The notes: a model not told the origin generated them from the letters alone. A stretch of DNA of 33,893 nt from Candidatus Peribacteraceae bacterium (GCA_028699155.1 JAQVVD010000015.1:1-33893), one strand, 5' to 3'. Counted from the first letter of the stretch, positions 23,796 to 31,952 are shown. Program-made: numbers and translations.

Positions 23796-23836
23796 TTCTC
23801 AAGCATAGCCGCACGTGGGACGCATGCGGCTGAGAA
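23796..23836 (+). terminator. Hairpin 1 after the SpeD-like gene
   Basis: AGCCGCA (23807-23813) and TGCGGCT (23825-23831) form a 7-bp stem, extended by TTCTC/GAGAA (23796-23800, 23832-23836) with a 6-base bulge on the left. It starts 19 bases after the stop codon. No T-run follows directly; ending the transcript is one possible role. Confidence 0.4.
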
Positions 23837-23867
23837 CTACTGTTTATCATTCCGCTAATTTTTCTTT

Positions 23868-23905
23868 GGGGGACTAGGGAACCTTGTTCGGTTCCCTAAG
23901 CCCCC
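23868..23905. other. Long GC-rich hairpin 2 in the AT-rich insert
   Basis: AGGGAACC (23876-23883) and GGTTCCCT (23890-23897) form a perfect 8-bp stem with loop TTGTTC. Beyond a 3-base mismatched section, GGGGG (23868-23872) pairs with CCCCC (23901-23905). A second C-run follows (23910-23915). There is no T-tract on either strand, so it is not a standard terminator. The remaining 23916-24000 holds nothing I recognise. Confidence 0.5.
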
Positions 23906-24000
23906 CAAACCCCCCTTACCCTCCTAACTGTACCCGTAGTTATTGGCATAATATTTCGGGCATTTTCAATGAGGAAACAAAGTTGCAAAAAAGGAACTTG

Positions 24001-24010
24001 CCGCAACCAA
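24001..24010 (+). repeat. Direct repeat, right copy
   Basis: Exact copy of the last 10 bases spanning the tRNA-fMet end (CCGCAACCAA). It lies one base outside the stop codon of the convergent FtsB-like gene and marks the return to GC-rich sequence. Confidence 0.45.
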
Positions 24011-24011
24011 T

Positions 24012-24476
24012 TCATTTTCTCCCGTAGAACGACCGCTTGAGCTCTTCAATCTTCTCTCTGTGGAAGAGGAAGAGTTGCCAGTGTTCGAGGATGGGCATCT
24101 GCCGGAGCAGTTCCAGGTACGCGGCCTCCTGCTGCTGCGCCATGGTGTCGTTTTCCTGCGGCAATGCAGCTCCCCCCGTCCTGTCCACTTCCTGTGTGAA
24201 GATGAGCACTTGTTCGCCGGGGGTCACTCTTCCCAGGTTCTCCTTCGCGTACTTGTCTTTGTACTGTGAGGATTGGTAGTACTCCAGTTCCCGCTTCCCC
24301 GCCTCGATTGCATTCCGGAGCGCGCTGTTTCTGCCCTCGATGACGGCGAGCGTCTCATCGAAGAGGACGTTTCTATAGAACGAGAGCGCCAGTCCGAATG
24401 CCATGAGCCCCACGACGGTGAGCCCCACGACGATCGTGACCTGTTTGCTGAGCGGCTCGATGTGCCTGTATGCCAT
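24012..24476 (-). CDS. FtsB/DivIC-like septum-formation protein
   Basis: Encodes 154 residues. A short cytoplasmic N-terminus is followed by one membrane helix (about residues 12-33, VTIVVGLTVVGLMAFGLALSF) and an external coiled coil (DETLAVIEGRNSALRNAIEA, KRELEYYQSSQYKDKYAKEN). It then has LGRVTPGEQVLIF, matching the DivIC/FtsB pattern K-E-x-L-x-x-x-x-x-G-E. These proteins form the FtsL-FtsB-FtsQ division complex. It lies head-to-head with murC, a common division/wall pairing. Its last codons abut the right repeat of the AT-rich insert. A weak TACCCT box lies 7 bases before the ATG. Confidence 0.75.
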   Translation of the reverse strand: MAYRHIEPLSKQVTIVVGLTVVGLMAFGLALSFYRNVLFDETLAVIEGRNSALRNAIEAGKRELEYYQSSQYKDKYAKENLGRVTPGEQVLIFTQEVDRTGGAALPQENDTMAQQQEAAYLELLRQMPILEHWQLFLFHREKIEELKRSFYGRK

Positions 24477-24507
24477 CGGGCATAGGGTACTTGGGATGGA
24501 GGGGTTC

Positions 24508-24604
24508 GGGAATAGGGAATAGGGAGTAGAATACTAGGGATTAGGACTAGGTTATCAAATACAAAAAATATCCCTATTCCCCAGTATTCCAGTATTCTAT
24601 TCCC
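24508..24604. repeat. Degenerate 7-bp-period arrays, inverted, between ftsB-like and murC
   Basis: The left arm (24508-24550) consists of units GGGAATA, GGGAATA, GGGAGTA, GAATACTA, GGGATTA, GGACTAG. The right arm (24570-24604) is made of TATTCCC-type units and is broadly complementary: it shares TAGAATACT and GGGAATAG with the left arm. The AT-rich loop is 24551-24569. The right arm supplies the putative murC -10 box. The unit differs from the GAAAATK arrays but period and architecture agree. Confidence 0.7.
24593..24598 (+). promoter_or_regulatory. -10 box of murC within the repeat, leaderless arrangement
   Basis: TATTCT lies 7 bases before the ATG at 24606. It is a 4/6 match to TATAAT and is part of the repeat arm. 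No Shine-Dalgarno sequence is present. Confidence 0.35.
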
Positions 24605-24605
24605 G

Positions 24606-25880
24606 ATGAAGATCTACTGTTCCGGGATCGGCGGCATCGGCCTGAGCGCGTACGCATTCCTGCAGCAGAAAAACGGGCATACCGTCCTGGGTTCGGATCG
24701 TTCCGAGAGTGCGATGACTGCCGCGCTCGCCGGGAAGGGGATCACTGTTTCCTGCAAGCAGGACGGGTCTCATATTCCGGAGGATTGCGATCTCTTCGTG
24801 TACTCCGAGGCGATCCCTCAGGATGCGCCGGAGCGGCGGAAAGCTGCAGAGTTGGGCATTCAGCAGTACTCCTACTTCCAGGCGCTCGGCGAACTCTCCA
24901 GGAATTCCCGCGTCATCGCGGTGTGCGGAACGCATGGCAAATCCTCCACGACCGCTATGGTGGCGAAGGTGCTCATGGATGCGGGGAAGGATCCGACCGT
25001 TATCGTGGGGACGGTGTCGCCCGATCTTGGAGGGCAGAACTGGAGGAAGGGCGGGAGCGATCTCTTCCTGCTTGAGGCGTGCGAGTACCGCCGTTCTTTC
25101 CACAATCTCTCTCCCGCTATCATCCTCATGACGAATGCGGATGGAGATCACTTCGACGCATTCGCATCTGTGGAAGAGTACCAGCAGGCGTTCGTTGATT
25201 TCCTTACGCTGCTCCCGGAAGGCGGAGCAGTGATTACGCACATGGGTGACCCCGACTGTGCGCGCATCGTTCGGAGCGGCGGCGTTCCTGCAATCGATGC
25301 GGACGCGTGCGCTCTGCCCCGCCTTTCCGTACCGGGCGAGCACATGCAGCGCAACGCTCAACTGGTGCTGGTGCTTGCGGAGCTGCTGCACATTCCGGGT
25401 GCGCAGGCTTCCGCATCGCTCGCGTCCTACCAAGGGTGCTGGCGGCGGTTGGAGCGGAAAGGGGAGTACAAGGGCGTGCCGGTGTTCGATGATTACGGCC
25501 ATCACCCGCGCGAGATACAGGCGACACTGGCTGCGTTGCGCCAGGAACACCCGGAGGCGCGGTTGGTCTGCGCCTTCCAACCACACATGCACGACCGCAC
25601 TCTGAAATTGTACGACCAGTTTGTTCAGTCATTCTGTGGCGCGGATGTCGTCATTGTGCCCAATGTGTACGATGCCCGCAGCGATGTGGAAACAGCGCAG
25701 GTAGATGTTGATGCGTTCGTTGAGGATCTCCGCCGCCATGGAGTGCCAATTGCGCGCAATGGTCACTCATTGCGGGAAACGGAGCGGTTGCTCAAGGAGG
25801 AGATTCTCCGGGAAGGAGACGTGCTCCTCTGCATGGGTGCGGGAGACATCACTGCCCTCGCAACTTCCATGGTTTCCTAG
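24606..25880 (+). CDS. murC: UDP-N-acetylmuramate--L-alanine ligase
   Basis: Encodes 424 residues. MurC adds L-Ala to UDP-MurNAc with ATP, the first peptide step of cytosolic peptidoglycan synthesis. The N-terminal domain has the dinucleotide-like loop CSGIGGIGLSAYAF. The central domain has the ATP loop GTHGKSSTTAMVAK and EACEYRRSF...TNADGDHFD, the metal-binding segment. The C-terminal domain has RRLERKGEYKGVPVFDDYGHHPREI, typical of Mur ligases and of MurC in particular, and FQPHMHDRT. The length is slightly below usual MurC (about 450-490). The stop overlaps the convergent SLH gene by 4 bases. Confidence 0.95.
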   Translation: MKIYCSGIGGIGLSAYAFLQQKNGHTVLGSDRSESAMTAALAGKGITVSCKQDGSHIPEDCDLFVYSEAIPQDAPERRKAAELGIQQYSYFQALGELSRNSRVIAVCGTHGKSSTTAMVAKVLMDAGKDPTVIVGTVSPDLGGQNWRKGGSDLFLLEACEYRRSFHNLSPAIILMTNADGDHFDAFASVEEYQQAFVDFLTLLPEGGAVITHMGDPDCARIVRSGGVPAIDADACALPRLSVPGEHMQRNAQLVLVLAELLHIPGAQASASLASYQGCWRRLERKGEYKGVPVFDDYGHHPREIQATLAALRQEHPEARLVCAFQPHMHDRTLKLYDQFVQSFCGADVVIVPNVYDARSDVETAQVDVDAFVEDLRRHGVPIARNGHSLRETERLLKEEILREGDVLLCMGAGDITALATSMVS

Positions 25881-27169
25881 TAGGAATCGCCCGTGAATTC
25901 CGGGGAATTTTCCAGGTACGTCTCCTTTGCAAGTGTGACGATCTTCGCGAGTTCGGCGCGGTTGATGGGGTCATTCGGCCGGAACGCGTTCGTCTCGCTG
26001 CTCACGATGCCGTCCAGCGCCGCCGTTTCGATCGAGGCGGCATACGGCGCATTCGGCAACACATCGCGAAACAGCGTGCCCTTTGGCCAGATGCGCGGCA
26101 CGTCGAGCGCCTGCAGGAGCGTCGTGATGACTTCTGCGCGCGTTGCCGGGCGCGCCGGGTCGGTCTCTGGATCGAGGATTACCTGCCAGTAACGCTGTTC
26201 CGCGGAGGCGTAGTACTGCTGAAACCAGGTGCCTTGCGCCCGTTCGTTGCGCGGGGAGCTTGGGAGGCCGGCATCGCTGATTCCGGCAATTTTGTGTGCG
26301 ACTTTGAGGAGTTGCGCCAGCGAGACGGAGTCGCCGGGACCGAACTGCCCGGTGTATGCGCCTGCCTCGTCCTTGTACCCTGACATGATTCCCGTCTTTG
26401 CGACGTTGTAGATGTGCGTAGCGAACCATTCTGCCATCGGCACGTCCTCCAGCACTATTCTGTCTGTCCCCACCGTGACGGTGACGTACCGTATCTGTCG
26501 TTCTTCTTCCTGCTGCGCGAGACTGCTGAGCGCGTCGCATTCAAGTTTCACCGTGAAGCTGATGCGTCCATCCTTCTCCATCGTGCCGGATTGCGCCTTG
26601 GGCTGAGGGCAGCCTTCCGGGGGCTGGTACTGGACGGAGTAGAGACCGAACGGCACATCCTCGTACGATCCCGGTGTCACTCCCTGCGTCGCGAAGTTAT
26701 TGGGTCCTACCAGCTGAAACGGGATGCCCGCAGGCTGGCTGGTTACCGAGACCTTGCCCGTGACTGTGAAGCTCTCTGTCGCCCGTATGAGATATACGTC
26801 ATCTTTGGAGAGCGTGAATGCTACTCGTGGTATTCCGCTCGTGCTGAGCAGTTGCCCGTTGCGGAAGAGCTGGACGTAGGCGCTCGCACCCTGTGCGTTC
26901 TCGATGAGCAGGGTGTACAGACCCGACGGCACTTCCTGATTGATGTACCGCTTGGCGCGTTGCATGGAGAGCATCGACCTGTCCGGGCGTATGAGCGTCC
27001 AGTTCCCCAGCGCATTCTCTTCCTCTGCTTCCTGCAGGATTTCTATCGTTCCTGTTCCCTCTATGATCGTATCTCCTGATGCTGCGTGGAGCGCAGGCGC
27101 GGGAATGAGCATCCCTGCTGCGGCAGCGATTGCAAGCAGGCCGGAGTGGAGCGGGTATTTTGCAGCCAT
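25877..27169 (-). CDS. Exported SLH-domain surface protein
   Basis: Encodes 430 residues from the ATG at 27169. The frame is open to 27532, but that part runs through a terminator and the upstream gene, while MAAKYPLHSG begins a clear signal peptide (hydrophobic core LLAIAAAAGMLI, likely cleavage near ALHAASGD). The middle (about 40-235) is beta-rich with no known domain recognised. The C-terminal about 200 residues contain two S-layer homology modules: VPMAEWFATHIYNVAKTGIMSGYKD with FGPGDSVSLAQLLKVAHKI, and FRDVLPNAPYAASIETAALDG with FRPNDPINRAELAKIV. SLH modules bind pyruvylated secondary wall polymer, matching the CsaB-like enzyme at 12987. The end overlaps murC by 4 bases. The start shares the leader TACTATGG with the next surface gene. 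Confidence 0.87.
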   Translation of the reverse strand: MAAKYPLHSGLLAIAAAAGMLIPAPALHAASGDTIIEGTGTIEILQEAEEENALGNWTLIRPDRSMLSMQRAKRYINQEVPSGLYTLLIENAQGASAYVQLFRNGQLLSTSGIPRVAFTLSKDDVYLIRATESFTVTGKVSVTSQPAGIPFQLVGPNNFATQGVTPGSYEDVPFGLYSVQYQPPEGCPQPKAQSGTMEKDGRISFTVKLECDALSSLAQQEEERQIRYVTVTVGTDRIVLEDVPMAEWFATHIYNVAKTGIMSGYKDEAGAYTGQFGPGDSVSLAQLLKVAHKIAGISDAGLPSSPRNERAQGTWFQQYYASAEQRYWQVILDPETDPARPATRAEVITTLLQALDVPRIWPKGTLFRDVLPNAPYAASIETAALDGIVSSETNAFRPNDPINRAELAKIVTLAKETYLENSPEFTGDSY

Positions 27170-27183
27170 AGTATTGTGGAGAG

Positions 27184-27225
27184 AAACAAAACGGGTGAGC
27201 TCCTTCTGAGAGGAATACTCACCCG
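27184..27225 (-). terminator. Strong intrinsic terminator of the FPPTG-tail surface gene
   Basis: On the minus strand an 8-bp GC-rich stem (27225-27218 with 27199-27192) continues inward with 4 more base pairs after a small bulge, has a 6-base loop, and is followed by TTTTGTTT. It lies 22 bases after the stop of the upstream gene. It would also stop most read-through into the SLH gene, which then needs its own weak promoter. Confidence 0.75.
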
Positions 27226-27246
27226 CGTATGGTACCCGCTTTGAGG

Positions 27247-27852
27247 TCAGGCTGCCACTGTCGCCGGTTTTCTTGTTTGGAGTAGCAGAAGAAGCAGTCC
27301 GCCCAGCGCACTCAGGCAGAGGAAGAGCAGATCGAATCTGCCTCCTGTTGGTGGGAAGACCGCAGCGCCGATTGTCGCTGTGCTGCTGATGGTGGAGTTT
27401 TGCACCTGTATCTGTGGCCCCGAGACGCGTGCGGTCACATCCGTCACGGCGCCAAAATTCACTTCGGGTCGCATGCGTATGAGCAGTGACGTGCTCCACG
27501 TTTGGTTTGCGTACACCGCATCTATCGTCCACAGGACAGTGCGGTCGTTCACCATTGTTCCGTTGCGCGGGAGCTTATCCACAATCTGCAGTACTTCGGG
27601 ATCAAATTGAAAACTCACCTGCACGTCGTCCTGCGTGCGCCTGTCGTGATTGCGCACCTCGATCGTGTAGAGCACCGCATTGCCCGGCATCACTTCCTGC
27701 TGATTGGATACCAGCCCTATTGTCACTTTGCCTGCACGTTCATCCTCCGCTGGCGTATTGGCGGCAACTGCCTGCTGAGCAGAGAGGAGCATGCCGAGCA
27801 TTGTTATGCCGGCGAACACCGCTGTTTTCGCATATGCCAGAGAGGAATCCAT
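27247..27852 (-). CDS. Exported surface protein with FPPTG sorting-like C-terminus
   Basis: Encodes 201 residues. A signal peptide (hydrophobic core VFAGITMLGMLLSA, cleavage near AVAANT) precedes a beta-sandwich domain of the DUF11/CARDB type (VTIGLVSNQQEVMPGNAVLYT, then VRNHDRRTQDDVQVSFQFDP). The C-terminus reads FPPTG at residues 166-170, a hydrophobic segment (LLFLCLSALGGLLLLLL) and a basic end (QTRK). That is the order of a sortase sorting signal, with FPPTG in place of LPxTG. No sortase is in the window. It has a near-consensus promoter with a dyad over the -35, a leader of about 20 bases, and a strong terminator, so it is a monocistronic unit, probably well expressed. It lies beside the SLH protein gene. 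Confidence 0.72.
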   Translation of the reverse strand: MDSSLAYAKTAVFAGITMLGMLLSAQQAVAANTPAEDERAGKVTIGLVSNQQEVMPGNAVLYTIEVRNHDRRTQDDVQVSFQFDPEVLQIVDKLPRNGTMVNDRTVLWTIDAVYANQTWSTSLLIRMRPEVNFGAVTDVTARVSGPQIQVQNSTISSTATIGAAVFPPTGGRFDLLFLCLSALGGLLLLLLQTRKPATVAA

Positions 27853-27878
27853 AGTACTGGTGGAAAATAATGGTTGCT

Positions 27879-27911
27879 ATTAAATCATTATATTTGATAT
27901 TTGTCAATATC
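27879..27911 (-). promoter_or_regulatory. Promoter and dyad of the FPPTG-tail surface gene
   Basis: On the minus strand TTGACA (27907-27902), a 17-base spacer and TTTAAT (27884-27879) make one of the best promoters here. GATATT/AATATC (27896-27901, 27906-27911) forms a dyad over the -35 box, a possible operator. The leader to the ATG at 27852 is about 20 bases, unlike the leaderless genes. Confidence 0.65.
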
Positions 27912-30386
27912 CTACCAATGCTTTTCCAGAGCGGTTTTCCAGGTATTCAGCAGTTCGGAGAGACTGAGTTCCAGCAGGGGATGTTCCCCGCGCATGACGC
28001 GGAGCATCGCTTCCTGCGTTGTGGCGCCGATCCGCAGCGCTGTCATGTTGTTCTCTGCTGCACAGGAGAGGAATGTTTGCTCTTTTTCTTCGGGAACCTC
28101 CAGCAGGAATCCACCCGTTTCGGAGAAGAGGAGCTGGTCCGTGCGCAGCGTGCTCCCGAGCGCATCCAGGTCTATGTCTGCGCCCAGATTCCTGCCGACT
28201 TTGCGCTGTGGGGCGAACATCTCAAACAGCGCCATGAGCAAGCCTCCTTCGCTGATGTCGTGGCAGGCGGCAACGAGATTCCGCCCGATGGCCTGGGTGA
28301 CGCAACGTATCTGGCAGGAAACTTCCCCGAAGTTCGGCTCAGGGACGTTCTCCCCCAGCAGCGCATCGCGCCCCGCCTGCGTGCGTTCCTCCAGCACCTG
28401 GTAGTAGAGCGACCCTCCGCACTCATCCCTGCGTTCACCGATCAGGTAGAGAGCGGATCCGGCGTTCTTCACCTGCATGGTCACCGCCCTGCGCGCATCC
28501 GCGAGTATGCCCGTGCAGCTCACGATGGCAGTCGGGTCAATGGCGCTGCCATCCGGTTTGCCGTTGTAGAGACTCACGTTGCCGGAAATAATGGGAACCG
28601 GCTCCCCGTCTATGAGTACTCCTTTCGATGCGTCCGCGATGCCGCCGGCGCCTTCTTCCAGCTGCCAGAGCTGCTGCGGAATTTCCGGATTGCCGTAGTT
28701 GAGGCAGTCCGTGAGCGCGCGGGGCAGGGCTCCCACGGCTGCCACGTTGCGCATGGCTTCCACCGCGGCATTCGCTCCCTGCCAGTAGGGGGAGATCCTG
28801 CCGTACCTTCCGTTGCCGTCCGCTGCGATCGCGACGCCCCGCCATCGTTCTTCCTCTGTCAGTTCCCATCCGGGGTGTGTTCCTTCCTGCACGTAGCTCT
28901 CCAGATCCTGCAGTGGCGCAATGACTGCGGCATCCGCTTCGCCCGGTTCGATGACGGAGTTTCCGATGACGTTCTTGTCGTAGTGCCGAAAAACCGGTTC
29001 CCTGCTCGCACCATTCGGGTGCGAGAGCAGCGCATGGAAGATTTCTGCGAGAGAGAATTCCTTCCCTCCCACTGTGACGATTGCTCCGTTGCAGGCGATC
29101 TTCGGCTCCTCGCCCGCGTACGCAAAGGCTTTGGTCGGGCGGGCGTACTGCAGTCCGCAGGTGATATCCAGCGCTTTCGCTTCACAGACAATCTGGCCTC
29201 TGTACGTTGCGCGGTAGATGTTGCTCTCCGTCACTTTGCCGATCAGGCTCGCCCGCGCGTTCTCCGCCACGCTCGGGAGTTCCCATATCTCGTTGTAGTG
29301 CCTGAGGATGTGCTCCGTGAGGTCCGGGTGGCACATCCAGCAGAGGCGTTCCTGCGTTTCGGCGCAGGCGATGACTTCTGCCGGCAGGCTGTCTATCGCA
29401 ACGTGGACGTTGTCCAAATTGATGTCTGCTCCGAGCCCCCTATCTGCCACCTGCTCCACGGATGCGCAGACGACGCCTCCCGCGCCGAGGTCCTTGAAGC
29501 TCACTTTATCCAGGTTCCCTTCTGCGGCGAGCCAGTCGAAGAGCGCGTAGGTGGAAGCGAGAATGTGGCGTTCCAGGAACGGGTTGGGTTCCTGCACGGC
29601 TCCGGTGTTCTGCTCGCGCTTCTCCTCCTCCATGCTCGCGCTGGCGAACGCCGCTCCTCCGAATCCGCTGCGGTCCGTCGGCTTGCCGACCAGGATGATG
29701 TCGTAGCCGACTTTACCGGCATCCTTCGGCACGTAGCTGTGAATCACCTCGTCTTCCCGCACGATGCCCAGCGCGATCGCATTCACGAGACAGTTGCTGT
29801 TGTAGGCCGCATCGAAGACAGTGTCTCCGCCCAGGTTCGGCACGCCGAGCGGGTTGCCGTACCCCCCGATGCCGCGCACGACTTCCTTCGCGACGGTGCG
29901 GGATTCTTCCGTCTGCAAATCTCCCAGCCGCAGCATATCCATGCAGCCCACCACGCGTGCTCCCATGCAGACCACGTCGCGCACCGTGCCGCCCACGCCG
30001 GTTGCCGCGCCCTCGTACGGGACGATCTGCGACGGGTGGTTGTGCGACTCATGCGTCACGACGAATCCCCACCGCTTCCCCCTGGGCGCATCCGTGATTG
30101 CGACGATGCCGCTGTCTTCCACCGGACCTAAGATGATATGTTTCCCTTTCGTGACGAATTTTTTCAGGAAGGGGCGCGATGATTTGTAGCTGCAGTGCTC
30201 GCTCCCCTGAATGCCCCAGATCACCGCTTCCACCACCGTCGGATCGCGCCCGAGCATCTGCGAAATCTTGCGCGCTTCCTCCACTGTGAGGCCGATCTGG
30301 TGTGCGGACAAGAGTGCCCGTATCTCCTGCTGGGTCGCAGTGGAGAAGGGGAGCGTCGGCACGGATGGTCTGGAGGCGTTTGGCAT
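27912..30386 (-). CDS. purL: Phosphoribosylformylglycinamidine synthase subunit PurL
   Basis: Encodes 824 residues. PurL performs the ATP-dependent amidation of FGAR in purine synthesis; small-type PurL normally works with PurS and PurQ. Visible features: SEHCSYKSSRPFLKKF near the N-terminus, THESHNHPSQIVPYEGAATGVGGTVRD with the conserved His and metal/ATP residues, GGDTVFDAAYNSN, GLGAGG-like KDLGAGGVVCASVEQ, NYGNPE, and the C-terminal ACHDISEGGLLMALFE. It is somewhat longer than typical small PurL (about 720-740) but far shorter than the fused enterobacterial form. No purS, purQ or other pur gene is nearby. A CATAAT box lies 11 bases before the ATG and murJ diverges from it. Confidence 0.95.
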   Translation of the reverse strand: MPNASRPSVPTLPFSTATQQEIRALLSAHQIGLTVEEARKISQMLGRDPTVVEAVIWGIQGSEHCSYKSSRPFLKKFVTKGKHIILGPVEDSGIVAITDAPRGKRWGFVVTHESHNHPSQIVPYEGAATGVGGTVRDVVCMGARVVGCMDMLRLGDLQTEESRTVAKEVVRGIGGYGNPLGVPNLGGDTVFDAAYNSNCLVNAIALGIVREDEVIHSYVPKDAGKVGYDIILVGKPTDRSGFGGAAFASASMEEEKREQNTGAVQEPNPFLERHILASTYALFDWLAAEGNLDKVSFKDLGAGGVVCASVEQVADRGLGADINLDNVHVAIDSLPAEVIACAETQERLCWMCHPDLTEHILRHYNEIWELPSVAENARASLIGKVTESNIYRATYRGQIVCEAKALDITCGLQYARPTKAFAYAGEEPKIACNGAIVTVGGKEFSLAEIFHALLSHPNGASREPVFRHYDKNVIGNSVIEPGEADAAVIAPLQDLESYVQEGTHPGWELTEEERWRGVAIAADGNGRYGRISPYWQGANAAVEAMRNVAAVGALPRALTDCLNYGNPEIPQQLWQLEEGAGGIADASKGVLIDGEPVPIISGNVSLYNGKPDGSAIDPTAIVSCTGILADARRAVTMQVKNAGSALYLIGERRDECGGSLYYQVLEERTQAGRDALLGENVPEPNFGEVSCQIRCVTQAIGRNLVAACHDISEGGLLMALFEMFAPQRKVGRNLGADIDLDALGSTLRTDQLLFSETGGFLLEVPEEKEQTFLSCAAENNMTALRIGATTQEAMLRVMRGEHPLLELSLSELLNTWKTALEKHW

Positions 30387-30460
30387 CGGCTGCCGTGATT
30401 ATGCAGGAGCTCTCCTCAGAATGGAAAGAGGAAGTGCGTTTGTATTCTTTCCTTCTCTGC

Positions 30461-30466
30461 TACTCT
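30461..30466 (+). promoter_or_regulatory. -10 box of murJ, leaderless arrangement
   Basis: TACTCT lies 8 bases before the ATG at 30475 and is preceded by TGC, an extended -10 element. It supports 30475 over the in-frame upstream starts at 30421 and 30211. Confidence 0.45.
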
Positions 30467-30474
30467 CTGCTGCG

Positions 30475-31836
30475 ATGATCACGTTCCTCCGCAACCGTCT
30501 TTCCCAGCAGCGCCTCGTTGGAGGCGCGCTGGTACTCGCCGTAACGCAGCTCGGCGCGTCACTCGCCGGGCTGATCCGCGATCGCACGCTCGCGGGCACG
30601 TTCCCGGGGCTCAACGTGGTGGATGCGTACATCTCGTCATTCCGCTTGAGCGACCTCCTCTTCCAGATGTGCATCATGGCGGGGTTCTCTGTCGCGCTGG
30701 TGCCGCTGCTCGCGCAGTACCACGGGAAGAACGATACGGAAGCACTTGGCAGGCTCCTGAGCGGCGTGGTGGGTATGGCGGCGTACGTGTTCGGCCTGGT
30801 TGCGCTCGTTGCCGCCATCTTCTTCCCCGCCATCGCTCCGTACCTCGTGCAGTTCGAGGGCGAGTCGCTCGCGCTCTTCATCACCTTCGGCCGCCTCGCG
30901 CTGCTCGCGAACTTCCTGATGGTCTTCGGGAATGCGTTCGGCCAGTACCTGATCACCACACAGCGCTACTGGATCTACGGCATCACTCCGATTCTCTACA
31001 CCGTCGGCACCATCTTCGGCACGCTCTTCCTCTCCACGCCGGAGACGTTCGGCGCGCTCGGCCCTATGGTGGGGACGCTCGGCGGTTCCGCTCTGTACGT
31101 CCTGCTGCGCTTCTGGGCAGTGCTCCACTCCGGCTGCAGGATGCGTCCCGCAATCTGGCATCCGGAACTTCCGGAATTCTTTCGCCTCATGCTGCCCCGC
31201 ATGGTCGCGCTCGGCGTGCTGCAGCTGCAGCTCCTGCTCTTTGATACCGTGGCTTCCGGCCTTCCCGCGGGTTCCGTGACCATCAATGCGTACGCGCGCA
31301 ACTTCCAGTCGGTTGCGGTCGGGGTTGCGGGCATCGCGCTGGCACAGTCCGCTTTCTCGCTCCTAAGCCAGGCAGCGGCAAAGAAGGAAGTCTTCCGTTT
31401 CTGGATCTACCTGCGCAAGGGGATGATCGTGCTCCTGCTCGTCACCGTCCCCTGCGCATTCCTGCTCACCTTCCTCGCGCCTGTTGCCGCGTTTCTCGTG
31501 CATCTGACGCATCGGCTGGATGTGTTCCGCGTCTGCCTCGCGCTCTACGCTGTCAGTATTCCGTTCGAGAGCATGAATCACCTGCTCCTTCGCGCGTTCT
31601 ACTCGCTTAGGAATACATTCAAACCGGCGGTCTTCAGTGTGCTCAACGGGGCTGCGGCCATTGCGCTCTCCTGGTTTCTGGCACCCCAGATAGGAGTCTT
31701 CGCACTGGCGATCGGGTTTGCCGCGGGACAGCTCATCGAGCTCCTGGGGCTCGCGATCCTCCTGCCGCGCCAGATTGAACTCTCCATGGAGCGGGGGAAT
31801 CCTCTGAGCAACTTGTATAAAAAAATTGTACACTAG
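30475..31836 (+). CDS. murJ: MurJ/MviN-family lipid II flippase
   Basis: Encodes 453 residues with about 12-13 hydrophobic segments. MurJ moves lipid II across the cytoplasmic membrane. Family hallmarks: the N-terminal RDRTLAGTFPGLNVVDAYISSFRLSDLL (in part), corresponding to the R-D...D-A-F-x-x-A-F-R-x-P pattern, GFSVALVPLLAQY, and the mid-protein INAYARNFQSVAVGVAGIALAQSAFSLLS, resembling the family's YA.R...LP.GI.G.A...V..P.LS. Typical MurJ is 500 or more residues, so one or two C-terminal helices may be missing. The frame is open to 30211, overlapping purL on the other strand; the start at 30475 fits homology and the -10 box. With MurC it covers early and late steps of peptidoglycan precursor supply. 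Confidence 0.9.
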   Translation: MITFLRNRLSQQRLVGGALVLAVTQLGASLAGLIRDRTLAGTFPGLNVVDAYISSFRLSDLLFQMCIMAGFSVALVPLLAQYHGKNDTEALGRLLSGVVGMAAYVFGLVALVAAIFFPAIAPYLVQFEGESLALFITFGRLALLANFLMVFGNAFGQYLITTQRYWIYGITPILYTVGTIFGTLFLSTPETFGALGPMVGTLGGSALYVLLRFWAVLHSGCRMRPAIWHPELPEFFRLMLPRMVALGVLQLQLLLFDTVASGLPAGSVTINAYARNFQSVAVGVAGIALAQSAFSLLSQAAAKKEVFRFWIYLRKGMIVLLLVTVPCAFLLTFLAPVAAFLVHLTHRLDVFRVCLALYAVSIPFESMNHLLLRAFYSLRNTFKPAVFSVLNGAAAIALSWFLAPQIGVFALAIGFAAGQLIELLGLAILLPRQIELSMERGNPLSNLYKKIVH

Positions 31837-31880
31837 TTTTCGCTTTTACAAGAGAATAAATATGTATAAAAATTGTGTAC
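31815..31880. repeat. Two near-identical GTATAAA...GTAC boxes at the murJ 3' end
   Basis: 31815-31831 and 31864-31880 are 17-base boxes of the form GTATAAAAA-N-TTGT...GTAC, separated by 32 bases. The first encodes the last residues of MurJ. A shorter relative (GTATAAATTGTAC) occurs at 11689-11701 in the divergent promoter region. Their GTA/TAC ends are dyad-like. They could be binding sites or a small duplication. Confidence 0.4.
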
Positions 31881-31952
31881 GATATTGTGCTCTCGTTCTG
31901 CGGGTACGTGCTGATGCCGTGTTGTAGCGCGGGATTGGATCAGTGTCTGCCA

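Noticed and set aside
27170-27532. N-terminal extension of the SLH protein in the open frame
   Set aside because: It runs through an intrinsic terminator and antisense to nothing useful, overlapping the preceding same-strand gene; a proper signal peptide starts at 27169.
27870-30131. Long plus-strand open frame (753 codons) opposite purL
   Set aside because: Antisense shadow; PurL motifs are unambiguous on the minus strand.
30211-30474. N-terminal extension of MurJ
   Set aside because: It overlaps the divergent purL by about 176 bases and adds non-family sequence before the first helix; the -10 box and homology support 30475.
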